64,000 bases of DNA, taken from Halorubrum sp. GN11_10-6_MGM (GTDB lineage: Archaea > Halobacteriota > Halobacteria > Halobacteriales > Haloferacaceae). The translations under genes and the position numbers were made by a program. The stretch lies in the NCBI RefSeq assembly GCF_005435165.1, contig NZ_SGUC01000004.1:87035-151034 (forward strand), in the 5' to 3' direction. Below the pieces are notes generated by a model. That model made no database searches and had not been told where the DNA came from. It saw only the letters and a list, made by a program, of their open reading frames with translations. Shown here piece by piece: positions 50,666 to 59,634 of the stretch. Within the stretch, counting starts at the first letter, position 1; each line of letters opens with the position of its first letter.

Positions 50666-50705
50666 GCGGGCGCCCGACGCGAGACCGAACCGCCCGGGAA
50701 CCGAT

Positions 50706-51176
50706 TCAGGCCGCCGCGTCCGCCACCGCCTCGGCGAGCGCGTCGTAGTCCGGCTCCTGTCCCGCGTTGTCGGCGAGCCAGCGGTACGTTACCGTCCCGT
50801 CCGCGTCGATCACGAAGACGGCGCGCTGCGCGACCGTCTCGACGCCGTAGTGTTCGAAGTCCTCGATCACGTCGTACGCCTCGATCCCGCGGTGGTCCGG
50901 GTCGCCGACGAGCGCGAACGGGAGGTCGTACTGCGCGCGGTACGCGACGAGCGCGTGCGGGAGGTCGGTGCTCACGCCGAACAGGGTACAGTCGTCGCGG
51001 TCGAACCCGTCGCGGAGCGCCTCCATCTCGTCGGTACAGGTGTTCGAGAAGGCGGCGGGGAAGAAGGCGAGCACGACCGGCTCGTCGTCGAGGTGGTCAG
51101 AGAGTTCGAACGGCGCGATGTCGCCGTCTACGATCGATCCGGTGAAGTTCGGGGCGTCGTCGCCGATGTCCGGCAT
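50706..51176 (-). CDS. Peroxiredoxin (AhpE/BCP-like redoxin)
   Basis: The 156-residue protein has a thioredoxin fold with the peroxiredoxin active site A-F-S-N-T-C-T-D-E-M (peroxidatic Cys near residue 46). F-G-V-S-T-D-L-P and the C-terminal A-V-F-V-I-D-A-D-G-T-V-T-Y follow. One more Cys (D-D-C-T-L-F-G) sits about 16 residues later and could resolve the sulfenic acid. It reduces peroxides. ATG 51176 puts the fold start at D-I-G-D-D-A-P-N-F, as in relatives. Convergent with the acyl-CoA synthetase gene. Confidence 0.88.
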   Translation of the reverse strand: MPDIGDDAPNFTGSIVDGDIAPFELSDHLDDEPVVLAFFPAAFSNTCTDEMEALRDGFDRDDCTLFGVSTDLPHALVAYRAQYDLPFALVGDPDHRGIEAYDVIEDFEHYGVETVAQRAVFVIDADGTVTYRWLADNAGQEPDYDALAEAVADAAA

Positions 51177-51340
51177 ATCGGGTCGTCGTCGCCCGGGCGT
51201 ATCACGGTTTCGACGGCGGAACGCGAGTCGCAATCCCGATTCCCTCGCCCCGGCTCATCCCGCCTCGGCCGCCGACCGTAGGGCTGGTCGCGACCGGCGT
51301 CGGGAGGACAATCAAGTGCGTCACCGACGAACCGTCGCTC

Positions 51341-52258
51341 ATGTCCGGCCCTCCACGCCGCCCGACACGTCGACGGACGGCACTGATTGCGGCGACCGCC
51401 TCGATGACGGCGCTCTCCGGGTGTCTCGCCGGTGATATCGGAGACGGCGACAGCGCGGAGACGGTGCTTCGTCTCGACGAGGCGTCGCCCGTCGGCGTCT
51501 CGAACGAGTTCAGCACCGCAGTCGACGCCGTCGGCCACGCGGGACGGGCCGCCGTACGGACGGCGGTCGACGGCGACAAGGCGACCGTCAGCGGGTACTA
51601 CGCCCCGGACATCTCGACGCCGTACGTCGTCGCCGACGGCCCCGAGTACTACCGCGTCGAGACCGAGACGGTCCGCTCCGTGGCGGCGACGGGCTACGCG
51701 TACACGGTCGCCGTCGATTCCGTCGACTCCTTTCTCCTCGGTCCTCCGTCGAGCACGTCGTTCGCGGAGCTTCCGGCACACGATCGGGACGCCGTTCGAG
51801 ACGCGCTCGGCGACGCGTCGCTCGTTCACGCGCCGCACTATCCGCCGTTCGGCGTCACGTTCGCGTACCCGTCCGCCGACCGGCGGGAGCACTCGCTGTT
51901 CGTCCCGGAGAGCGACGGACGGCGGGTGACGTGGGACGGCGAACTGCTCCGGTTCGCGTTCGAGGAGGAACGGCCGGTCGAGGTCCCGACGGTCGGCGTT
52001 CGCGCGGAGCGCGTCGCCGCGTCGCAGCGCGGCTTTCGCCGGGTCGTCGGCGAGGAGCGCGGCCGCTCGATCGACGATCCGACCGCGGACCAGCGAGCGA
52101 TCCTCGACGAGGCCGTCGACTCGGAGTACGCCGAGTCCCCGCCGCTTTCGAGCGCGTTCGCAGCCGTCCTCGACGCGCTCTCGGTGGACGGAGCGGTCGT
52201 CCCGCTCGTCGGCTACGACGGCGACTGGTACTTCACCGGCCTCTCCCGGTCGGAGTGA
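51341..52258 (+). CDS. Tat lipoprotein of unknown function
   Basis: The 305-residue protein has a twin-arginine signal (P-T-R-R-R-T-A-L-I-A) and lipobox L-S-G-C near residue 28, so it is exported folded and lipid-anchored. The mature part is acidic and beta-rich (V-S-G-Y-Y-A-P-D; P-P-F-G-V-T-F-A-Y-P) with no recognisable motif. The next gene downstream is tatA, which is suggestive but probably chance. Confidence 0.65.
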   Translation: MSGPPRRPTRRRTALIAATASMTALSGCLAGDIGDGDSAETVLRLDEASPVGVSNEFSTAVDAVGHAGRAAVRTAVDGDKATVSGYYAPDISTPYVVADGPEYYRVETETVRSVAATGYAYTVAVDSVDSFLLGPPSSTSFAELPAHDRDAVRDALGDASLVHAPHYPPFGVTFAYPSADRREHSLFVPESDGRRVTWDGELLRFAFEEERPVEVPTVGVRAERVAASQRGFRRVVGEERGRSIDDPTADQRAILDEAVDSEYAESPPLSSAFAAVLDALSVDGAVVPLVGYDGDWYFTGLSRSE

Positions 52259-52332
52259 CCCGGCTGGCCGGTGCGACGGGATCCGCCGAGGCAAAAAGAC
52301 TATAGTCGCCACAGGGCTAGGGCGGAGTAGAG

Positions 52333-52608
52333 ATGGTAAGTGCGATTCCACTGATCGGCGGCATTCCGGCGGGGCCGGAGCTCCTCATCATCCTGCTCGT
52401 CCTGGTCCTGCTGTTCGGGGCGAACAAGATCCCGAAGCTCGCCCGGTCGACCGGACAGGCGATGGGCGAGTTCAAGAAAGGCCGTGAACAGGTCGAAGAA
52501 GAGCTGAAAGACATGCAGAAAGGAGAGAAGGCGGACTCGACCCTCGACGACGAGGAGGACGACCTCGAGGACCTCGAGACCGAGACCGACAAGGAAACGA
52601 GCGCGTAA
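52333..52608 (+). CDS. tatA: Sec-independent translocase TatA
   Basis: The 91-residue protein has one N-terminal membrane helix (L-L-I-I-L-L-V-L-V-L-L-F-G). The F-G-A-N-K-I-P hinge, an amphipathic helix (A-R-S-T-G-Q-A-M-G-E-F-K-K-G) and a highly acidic tail follow. It forms the pore of the twin-arginine route that haloarchaea use for most exported proteins, including the Tat lipoproteins in this window. TatC is not present here. Confidence 0.93.
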   Translation: MVSAIPLIGGIPAGPELLIILLVLVLLFGANKIPKLARSTGQAMGEFKKGREQVEEELKDMQKGEKADSTLDDEEDDLEDLETETDKETSA

Positions 52609-52660
52609 GCCGGCCCCGACGCCGACCGATCGCTGCCGTACCGTATTTTTCACCCGTTTT

Positions 52661-52733
52661 GGGCGCGTGGCCTAGCGGACAGGGCGAGAGGTTCCTAACC
52701 TCTCGATCGCGGGTTCGAATCCCGCCGTGCCCG
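52661..52733 (+). tRNA. tRNA-Arg (anticodon CCT)
   Basis: A full 73-base cloverleaf is visible. The acceptor GGGCGCG pairs with CGTGCCC (one G-U), the D arm is GCCT/GGGC, and the anticodon stem AGAGG/CCTCT has loop TTCCTAA, so the anticodon is CCT (reads AGG, Arg). The T arm is GCGGG/CCCGC with TTCGAAT; the discriminator is G. CCA is not encoded. A TATTTTT box lies 15-20 bases upstream. Copies of the 3-prime end follow downstream. Confidence 0.95.
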
Positions 52734-52913
52734 CTACCTGCGAACGAAGTGAGCAGTAGCGGGCCGAGGATTCGAACCACGCGAGACGAACGGAGTGAGT
52801 CTCGCCATCGGGTTCGAATCCCGTCGCGCCCGTTCCCTCACTGCGTTCGGTCACGGGCGCGACTGGCTCCACGCTCGCTCACTTCGTTCGCTCGCGTGGA
52901 TCCCGTCGCGCCC
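52733..52913. repeat. tRNA 3-prime-end copies interleaved with four stem-loops
   Basis: Downstream of tRNA-Arg, the T-arm plus acceptor sequence recurs at 52808-52832, and its last 13 bases again at 52901-52913. An inverted T-arm piece lies at 52768-52778. Four stem-loops occur at 52733-52760, 52781-52805, 52826-52860 and 52869-52899. Each has an 11-base loop of the form GAACGNAGTGA or its complement. This is the kind of scar left by repeated integration at a tRNA, plus a dispersed palindromic element. Confidence 0.75.
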
Positions 52914-52923
52914 TTTTATCTCA

Positions 52924-52967
52924 TATTTAAATACGGTTCGGCGGAGCTGTTGAGGGTATTTAAATAC
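52924..52967. promoter_or_regulatory. Twin TATTTAAATAC motifs, function unknown
   Basis: TATTTAAATAC occurs at 52924-52934 and again at 52957-52967, 33 bases apart. The second with its preceding G is a 12-base perfect palindrome, and similar bases follow each copy. They lie between the tRNA repeats and the end of the DUF1405 gene. They could be TATA boxes for an unseen transcript, a protein-binding pair or an attachment site. Nothing else is visible in 52914-52999. Confidence 0.4.
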
Positions 52968-52999
52968 TATTCGGGGACTGTCACTTTTCGGGGCGCGAC

Positions 53000-53698
53000 T
53001 CAGTCCGTATTCTCTCCCAGCCGCCGGAACGAGCGCGACGCGAGCGCGACCGACCCGACCGCGATGGCGAGCGTCGCGGCCGCGAGTCCGAGTCCGGGCT
53101 CGTACAGCAGCGGCGGGTGGTAGCCGAGTCCGTAGTCGAGGACGACGTTCACGACGCCGAGCGCCAGCGCGGTTGCGAGCGCGCCGCGCGTCGTGCGTCC
53201 GAACGCCGGGAACAGCAGGGCGAGGCCGACGAACAGCAGGTGCGTGCCGATCACGCCCCAGTAGTAGATCCACGCGTCGGGCGCGGCGACGTACTCGCCG
53301 AACGCGAGGTTGAGCGAGACCAGCGGCCAGAGCCCGAACTGGACCAGCCAGACGAACGCGAGCGTGTGAAGGTACGCCAACCCCCGCGAGGTGGGCGCGT
53401 CCGCGGTGACGTCGCCGCCGCGTCGCACGGTCGGAGCGAGGCTCGCGAGGACGCCCCCGCCGAGCGCGACGGCGACCGCCGAGTCCGCGTACAGCGGCCA
53501 GAGGAAGGGCGGCACCTCGCCCGCGGTCGGCGCGTAGTACGCGACGCCCACCGCGAACATGAACGCGGTGAACGCGCAGACGACGGCGAGGCTCCGCGGC
53601 GTTCCGAGGAGTTCCTCGGCGATCGCCGCGCGGACCCGCCGCCTGACCTCGGGCCGGCGAAGCCGGCGTAACCGCCGGAATCGTTCGGAGCGTGACAC
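53000..53698 (-). CDS. DUF1405 family membrane protein
   Basis: The 232-residue protein has about six helices and the DUF1405 pattern: V-A-Y-Y-A-P, P-F-L-W-P-L-Y-A-D-S near the start of the family domain, Y-Y-W-G-V-I-G-T-H-L and Y-G-L-G-Y-H-P-P-L. The family is conserved in bacteria and archaea (YpjA-like) with unknown function. A basic N-terminus (R-R-L-R-R-L-R-R) faces the cytoplasm. It starts at a GTG. Confidence 0.8.
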   Translation of the reverse strand: MSRSERFRRLRRLRRPEVRRRVRAAIAEELLGTPRSLAVVCAFTAFMFAVGVAYYAPTAGEVPPFLWPLYADSAVAVALGGGVLASLAPTVRRGGDVTADAPTSRGLAYLHTLAFVWLVQFGLWPLVSLNLAFGEYVAAPDAWIYYWGVIGTHLLFVGLALLFPAFGRTTRGALATALALGVVNVVLDYGLGYHPPLLYEPGLGLAAATLAIAVGSVALASRSFRRLGENTD

Positions 53699-53805
53699 GG
53701 ACGCCGATCGGTGCGCCGGGGTCTAAAATCCGCGCGTCCCGGTCGATTATCAATCGCGGTGTTTTGCGAGACACCTTTTTCAACGGATGAGTCGTTTTCG
53801 GATCC

Positions 53806-56800
53806 ATGAGCGACGAGGACGCCGAGCGACCCGCCCCGCGAGTCGGTTCCGAGGGCGATCGCTCGGCGTCCGACGCGTCAGAGATCGAGGGCGACGCCTC
53901 GACCGCGGAAGCGAGCAGCGGGGAAACGGGATCGACCGCCGGGGAGCCGGAAGAGCGAAACGGAGCGAAGGATTCGGACGTTGGAGCGTCCGAACCGATA
54001 CCGTCCGGCGATCGGGACGACGCGGTCGACGGCCCGCCGGTCGTCACCGACCGGTACACCTGGCGGTCGCTGCTCGCCGAACGCGGGCACGGAGACGCCG
54101 CGGAACGCGTGTACGCCGACGTGCCGGATGCGCCGGTCGTCCCGGAAGACGCCGTCGCGCTCCACCTCCCGAACGGCGTGGACGAGGTCGTCCGCGCCGC
54201 CGGCGTCGACGATCCCTTCGAGGCTGACGGGGAGACCGCGGTCCCCGGCCACGGCACCCCGGAACGGGGCACGCTCGTCCTCGGCCCCGACGCCGTCGTC
54301 CTCGACGGCGCCGCCGTCGCGCCGAGCGGAGCGCGGCGGGCAGCGTCCACGGTCTCCGAATCGGTCGGAGACGCGGACGCGGGTGGAGCCGCGGATTCGA
54401 GCGTGGATGCGGAGCCGAGCGCTGACGAGGGAGAAGCGACGGACGAAGGGGCGGACGTGGACGGAGAAGGGGCGGACGTGGACGGAGAAGGGGACGAAGG
54501 CGCGGCCGCGGAAGAAGCGGCGGACGAAGGCGCGGCCGCGGAAGAAGCGGCGGACGAAGGCGCGGCCGCGGAAGAAGCGACGGACGAGAGCGAGGACGAC
54601 GAGGCGGACGCCTCCGAAAAAGACGCCGGCCCCAACACCGTCTTCGACGGCCCGGTCGGTCGCGGGGGTGTGACGGGCGTCGTCGTGGCGTCCGGCGGCA
54701 GCGTCGAAACGGTACCGTCGCGCGCGCCGACCCCCGAAGAGTGGGACCGCGTGGCGTTCGATCCCGCGACGCTCCTCGGGTTCGACCCGAGCGAGACCGA
54801 CTACCGCGTCCGCGCGGCCGCCGCGGTCGGGGACGTCCTCTGGGACCTGTGTGCGGCGCGGTACGACCCCTACTCCGTCCCCGTGTTGAAGGGGTACTAT
54901 ACGTGGGACGACTACCGCGAGGAGTTCTTCCTCGACGCGGACGGGAACCCGCCGACCGAGGAGAACGAGGAGGGAGAGGCGGTGCCACTTTCGTTCACGC
55001 ACGAGGACAAGACCGAGGCGCTCGGCTTCGACCCGGACCGCACCGAGGAGCTGCTCGGCGCGGGCGGGAGCGCCGCGGCCGACCTCGCCGACCTCGTCGA
55101 CGAGCGGACCGTCGACGTCAACCCGGAGGTCGACGAGGACGCGTTCTTCTCGACCGACGAGGGGCACACCACGCTGACGAACCGGTACGACCTGGAGAAG
55201 GCGGTGCCGATGCAGAAGAAGACGCACTTCCGCGAGGAGGAGCGCTACTGGGTGAACAAGCCGTACTCGTTCGTCATCGTCTTCCGGTCGCGGAAGGAGA
55301 ACGAGGCGAAGTACTACGCGGTCCAGCCGTACCGCACCCAGATCGAGACGGACCTCACCGAGTTTCTCACCGGGAAGCTCCGGACCTCGATCAAGTACGC
55401 CGACGAGTCGATCGCCGGGCGGATCGCGGAGTCGCTCGGGTACGAGCCGCCGAGCGAGTCCCCGCCCGACCCGCCGAAGATCAGCGCCCGGCCGGAGCCC
55501 GCGGTGCTCGCGGAGGACGCCCGAGAGCTGTCCGCCCATCAGGTCGAGAAACTGCTGTACTACCTGAAGCGGGACTTCGTCGGCTACGAGCGGATCGACC
55601 CGATCAAGTACGACATCAACGTCGAGGACATCTCCTGTGACGGGTACAACTCCCCCGTCTTCGTCTACCACTCGGAGTACGAGCAGATCATCACGAACAT
55701 CCGCCACGGCACCGACGAGCTCGACGACTTCGTCGTGAAGCTCGCGCAGCGCTCGGGGAAGGGGATCTCGAAGCGCCGCCCGCAGGTGGACGCCACCCTG
55801 CCGGACGGCTCACGCGCCCAGCTCACGCTCGGCCGCGAGGTCTCGGACCACGGGACCAACTACACGATCCGACAGTTCAACGACGTTCCGTTCACGCCGA
55901 TCGACCTGATCAACTGGAAGACGTTCTCGCTCGACGAGATGGCCTTCCTGTGGCTCTCGATCGAGAACCACAAGAGCCTGATCTTCGCCGGCGGGACCGC
56001 CTCCGGGAAGACGACGAGCCTGAACGCGGTCTCGCTTTTCATCCCCTCGAACGCGAAGATCGTCTCGATCGAGGACACACGGGAGGTCGAACTCCCCCAG
56101 CGCAACTGGATCGCCTCCGTCACGCGCCCCTCCTTCTCCGACGACGACAAGGGCGACATCGACGAGTTCGACCTGCTGGAGGCCGCGCTCCGCCAGCGCC
56201 CCGACTACATCGTGATGGGCGAGATCCGCGGCGAGGAGGGCCGAACCGCCTTCCAGGTGATGTCTACCGGCCACACCACCTACACGACGTTCCACGCCGA
56301 CTCGGTCGGCGAGGTACTCAAGCGGTTCACCACCGATCCGATCAACGTCTCGAAGACGATGTTCACGGCGCTGGATCTGGTCTCGATCCAGACGTCGACC
56401 CGCGTTCAGGGGAAGAAGGTGCGCCGGAACAAGTCGATCACCGAGATCAACCATTACGACGCCGAAAACGACGAGATCAACGTCCAAGACGTGTTCCAGT
56501 GGCAGGCGGAGACGGACGAGTTCCTCCAGATGGGCGACTCGAACACGCTCGAAGACATCATGTTCGACCGCGGCTGGAGCCGGGCGACGCTCGACGAGGA
56601 ACTACGGAAGCGTCGGGTGGTGCTGGCGTACCTCATCGACCGCGGGCTCAACAGCTACGCGCAGGTGGCGGCGACGTTCCAGGCGTTCATCAACGACCCG
56701 GAGACGGTGCTGGCGCTGATGGCCAACGAAGAACTGGAGCGCTCGCTCGAAGACCTGCGCGAGATGGAGTCGGTGCTGATCAACGTCGACCGCGAGAAGG

Positions 56801-57570
56801 AGGCGCTCGTCCCCCGGCCGAAGCCGGACGCGGACGGCGAACGGGAGGCCGCGGAGATACTCGACGCGGCCGAGGACATCTTCGAGACGTACCGCGGCGA
56901 GGTGCCCGACTCCGTCGCGGACGCTCTCTTGGAGATGAGCCCCGCCGGCGACGTCGAAGCCGCTCCGACAAGCGACCGCGAGGCGCTCGCGGATGCGGCT
57001 CGGGAGGCGGACGCGATCGACACGGACGCGACTTCTACGGACGCGGCCTCCACGGACGCGACCTCCGCGGACCCAGAGACGAGTGAAGTCGCCCCCGACG
57101 CCACGGGTGCCGAGTCGACGGAGGCGTCCCCGACGAACGCCGACCCGACAGAGGCGTCCCCGACGAACGCCGACCAGTCAGACGCCTCGTCGCCGGACCC
57201 CTCACACGGCGATTTCGAGGGGCTCTCCGAGGCGACGCCGACTCCGGCAGGCGACGGTTCGGGGGGCCCGGACCGGATAGATTTCGACGAGCCGTTCGAC
57301 GAGGGGGTCGACGTGCTTTCGTCGCCGTCGGAATCGACTGACCGGAGCTCTTCGCCCGACGCGGGAGACGGGTTCGCCGCCGACGACTCCGAAGCGGACC
57401 GAGTTCGAGACGAGGCGACGGACGACGGGGCCGGTCCCGATGACGGCGAAGAGACGGACACCGACGACGGCGAAGAGACGGACGCCGGCGGCGACGGCTC
57501 GGACGGCGAATCGACCGACGACATCGACGAGTGGGGGTTCGACGCCGTCGAACCCGCGGAGGACGGGTGA
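53806..57570 (+). CDS. Type II/IV secretion ATPase of an archaeal type IV pilus (PilB-like)
   Basis: The 1254-residue ATPase carries Walker A G-G-T-A-S-G-K-T at residues 729-736. The Asp box and Walker B region follow (S-I-E-D-T-R-E-V-E-L-P; Y-I-V-M-G-E-I-R-G-E-E), then the His box (T-G-H-T-T-Y-T-T-F-H-A-D). It powers assembly of pilin subunits. It is much longer than usual: the first 270 residues and the last 190 are acidic, low-complexity tails with tandem repeats. A CTTTTTC box 28 bases upstream supports this ATG. It heads a pilus operon, followed at 27 bases by the platform protein gene. Confidence 0.9.
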   Translation: MSDEDAERPAPRVGSEGDRSASDASEIEGDASTAEASSGETGSTAGEPEERNGAKDSDVGASEPIPSGDRDDAVDGPPVVTDRYTWRSLLAERGHGDAAERVYADVPDAPVVPEDAVALHLPNGVDEVVRAAGVDDPFEADGETAVPGHGTPERGTLVLGPDAVVLDGAAVAPSGARRAASTVSESVGDADAGGAADSSVDAEPSADEGEATDEGADVDGEGADVDGEGDEGAAAEEAADEGAAAEEAADEGAAAEEATDESEDDEADASEKDAGPNTVFDGPVGRGGVTGVVVASGGSVETVPSRAPTPEEWDRVAFDPATLLGFDPSETDYRVRAAAAVGDVLWDLCAARYDPYSVPVLKGYYTWDDYREEFFLDADGNPPTEENEEGEAVPLSFTHEDKTEALGFDPDRTEELLGAGGSAAADLADLVDERTVDVNPEVDEDAFFSTDEGHTTLTNRYDLEKAVPMQKKTHFREEERYWVNKPYSFVIVFRSRKENEAKYYAVQPYRTQIETDLTEFLTGKLRTSIKYADESIAGRIAESLGYEPPSESPPDPPKISARPEPAVLAEDARELSAHQVEKLLYYLKRDFVGYERIDPIKYDINVEDISCDGYNSPVFVYHSEYEQIITNIRHGTDELDDFVVKLAQRSGKGISKRRPQVDATLPDGSRAQLTLGREVSDHGTNYTIRQFNDVPFTPIDLINWKTFSLDEMAFLWLSIENHKSLIFAGGTASGKTTSLNAVSLFIPSNAKIVSIEDTREVELPQRNWIASVTRPSFSDDDKGDIDEFDLLEAALRQRPDYIVMGEIRGEEGRTAFQVMSTGHTTYTTFHADSVGEVLKRFTTDPINVSKTMFTALDLVSIQTSTRVQGKKVRRNKSITEINHYDAENDEINVQDVFQWQAETDEFLQMGDSNTLEDIMFDRGWSRATLDEELRKRRVVLAYLIDRGLNSYAQVAATFQAFINDPETVLALMANEELERSLEDLREMESVLINVDREKEALVPRPKPDADGEREAAEILDAAEDIFETYRGEVPDSVADALLEMSPAGDVEAAPTSDREALADAAREADAIDTDATSTDAASTDATSADPETSEVAPDATGAESTEASPTNADPTEASPTNADQSDASSPDPSHGDFEGLSEATPTPAGDGSGGPDRIDFDEPFDEGVDVLSSPSESTDRSSSPDAGDGFAADDSEADRVRDEATDDGAGPDDGEETDTDDGEETDAGGDGSDGESTDDIDEWGFDAVEPAEDG
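54448..54582. repeat. Tandem repeats in the acidic tail of the pilus ATPase
   Basis: A 21-base unit is present twice (54448-54468, 54469-54489; G-A-D-V-D-G-E), followed by a 30-base unit three times (54493-54582; D-E-G-A-A-A-E-E-A-A, the last copy with one change). Both preserve the frame. Copy number probably varies among strains. Confidence 0.85.
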
Positions 57571-57597
57571 TCCCGTGTCCGTCGTGAGGGCCGCGCC

Positions 57598-59634
57598 GTG
57601 AGCCTCGACGTGGACGCGGGTGACGGCGGCGTCGACGCGAACGTCCTCGCGGAGCTGTGTTACCCGGTGTTCGAACTGCTGTTCGACCCCGAGGGCGACT
57701 TCGTCGCCGACGTCGAGCGCAAGCTCGCGGAGGCCCGGATGCCGGACCAAGTCGAGATGTACGTCTCGCTGGCGCTGGCGGTCGGGCTGCTGGTCGGCGG
57801 GGGGCTCTGGGCGCTCGGCACGCTGGTCGGCTACGGGGTGTTCTCGCTCGGGCTGATCGCCCCCGAGTCGCTCTCGCTCGGGCTGCCCGCGCCGACGCCC
57901 GCCGTTCGGACGGCGCTTCGCTCGCTCGTCGTGCCGACGGCGGTGCTTCTCAGCGGGCTGATATTCGGTTCGATCGGGTTCGCGGTCGGGTTCGGCGGGG
58001 TCGTCGCGGTCCCGTACTCGCGGGCCTCCTCGCGGAAGCGCGAGATCAACCTCCTGCTCGCGGACTCGGTGTCGTTCATGTACGCGCTCTCCGTGGGCGG
58101 GCTCAACCAACTGGAGATCCTCCGCGCGATGGCGACGGCGGAAGACACCTACGGCGAGGTCTCCCGCGAATTCCAGAGCATCGTCAACGAGACGGAGTAC
58201 TTCGGCACCGACTACCGCAACGCGATCCGTCAGCAGTCGATGGAGACTCCCTCGGACGAGCTCTCGCAGTTCCTCGCCGACATGCTCTCGATCGTCAACT
58301 CCGGCGGCGACATGGAGGGCTTCCTGAAGGACAAAAAGGAGAAACACCTCCGCACGTCGAAACAGGAGCGCGAGATGACCTTAGAGACGCTTGAGCTGTT
58401 CGGCGAGATGTACATGACGCTCTCGCTTTTCCCGCTCCTCCTCATCATCATCCTCGTCATCATGGGGATGATGGGCGAGGCCGACGACCGCCTCCTGTAC
58501 GTTACGGTGTACCTGCTCATCCCGCTCGTCGGGATCGGCTTCCTCGTGTTGGTCTCGACCGTGAAACAGGACGACCCCGGCGACGGCTTCCTCCAGCCGG
58601 ACGGGGGCAGCGAGCGCCTCCGACAGACGAGCAAGGAGGGGCTGTTCCACTTCGGACTCGTGGAGGCGTTCGTCGGGACGTTCGGCGTCTTCGACCGCAT
58701 CCGCGACCGCGAGGGGACCCACAAGACGAAGGAGATCCTCGCCGCGCCGCACCTCTTCCTCCGCGAGAACCCGTTGTACACCCTCGCGTTGACCGTGCCC
58801 GCGGCGCTCGCCTTGGTCGGCATCGCGGTCGCGGCCGGCTCGGCGCCGACGACGTTCGACGGCTGGGTCGCCCGACCGGTGTGGTCGGCGTTCGTCTGGG
58901 TCTACGTGCCCCTGTACATCGTGTTGATTCCGCTCGGCATCTTCTACGAGTGGCACCAGCGCTCGCGACGGGCGGTGACCGGGAAGCTCTCCGAGACGCT
59001 CCGGAAGCTCTCCTCCGCGAACGACACGGGACAGACGCTGCTCGAGTCCGTGCGCACGGTCTCGGAGACGTCGACCGGGAAGCTCGCCGAGGAGTTCGAG
59101 GTGATCCACGCGAAGGTGAACTACGGCATGAGCCTGCGGGACGCCTTGGTGGAGTTCAACAACGCCTACGCGGTTCCCCGGCTCGCCCGGACGGTGAAGC
59201 TGATAACCGAGGCCCAAGAGGCCTCCTCGCAGATCACGGACGTGCTGACGACGGCCGCGCAGGCCTCGGAGAACCAAGACGACATCGAGCGCGAGCGGAA
59301 GTCGCGGACCCGGATGCAGGTGGCGATCATCGTGATGACGTACGTCACGCTGCTCGGCGTGATGGCCATCCTCCAGACGCAGTTCATCGACGTGATGGGC
59401 GATCTGGTCTCCCAGGGCGACGGCGGCGGGAGCGCCGGCGGGGCGGGGTTCGGCGGGGGCGGCGGCGTCGACCCCGACGTCCTCTCGCTGCTCTTCTTCC
59501 ACGCGGTGACGATCCAGGCGATCCTCTCGGGCTTTATCAGCGGCTACATCCGCGACGCCGAGCTGATCTCCGGCGTCAAGTTCGCCGTGATCCTGATGTC
59601 GCTGGCGCTGGGGGTGTGGATCTATGTCGGATGA
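57598..59634 (+). CDS. Type II secretion system F family platform protein (PilC/TadC-like)
   Basis: The 678-residue membrane protein has two T2SSF domains, each with three to four helices (first block about 40-300 with L-I-I-I-L-V-I-M-G-M; second block about 370-678). It anchors the ATPase and is the base on which the pilus grows. A Gly-rich cytoplasmic loop (G-G-G-S-A-G-G-A-G-F-G-G-G) lies near residue 610. It starts with GTG, and its end overlaps the next gene by 11 bases. Confidence 0.9.
   Translation: MSLDVDAGDGGVDANVLAELCYPVFELLFDPEGDFVADVERKLAEARMPDQVEMYVSLALAVGLLVGGGLWALGTLVGYGVFSLGLIAPESLSLGLPAPTPAVRTALRSLVVPTAVLLSGLIFGSIGFAVGFGGVVAVPYSRASSRKREINLLLADSVSFMYALSVGGLNQLEILRAMATAEDTYGEVSREFQSIVNETEYFGTDYRNAIRQQSMETPSDELSQFLADMLSIVNSGGDMEGFLKDKKEKHLRTSKQEREMTLETLELFGEMYMTLSLFPLLLIIILVIMGMMGEADDRLLYVTVYLLIPLVGIGFLVLVSTVKQDDPGDGFLQPDGGSERLRQTSKEGLFHFGLVEAFVGTFGVFDRIRDREGTHKTKEILAAPHLFLRENPLYTLALTVPAALALVGIAVAAGSAPTTFDGWVARPVWSAFVWVYVPLYIVLIPLGIFYEWHQRSRRAVTGKLSETLRKLSSANDTGQTLLESVRTVSETSTGKLAEEFEVIHAKVNYGMSLRDALVEFNNAYAVPRLARTVKLITEAQEASSQITDVLTTAAQASENQDDIERERKSRTRMQVAIIVMTYVTLLGVMAILQTQFIDVMGDLVSQGDGGGSAGGAGFGGGGGVDPDVLSLLFFHAVTIQAILSGFISGYIRDAELISGVKFAVILMSLALGVWIYVG

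Noticed and set aside
52661..52913. A second intact tRNA gene downstream of tRNA-Arg
   Set aside because: Only the T arm and acceptor 3-prime strand are repeated. No D arm, anticodon arm or matching 5-prime acceptor strand is found.
54448..54582. Tandem repeats as a possible CRISPR array
   Set aside because: Units are contiguous, in frame and without variable spacers; they encode an acidic protein tail.
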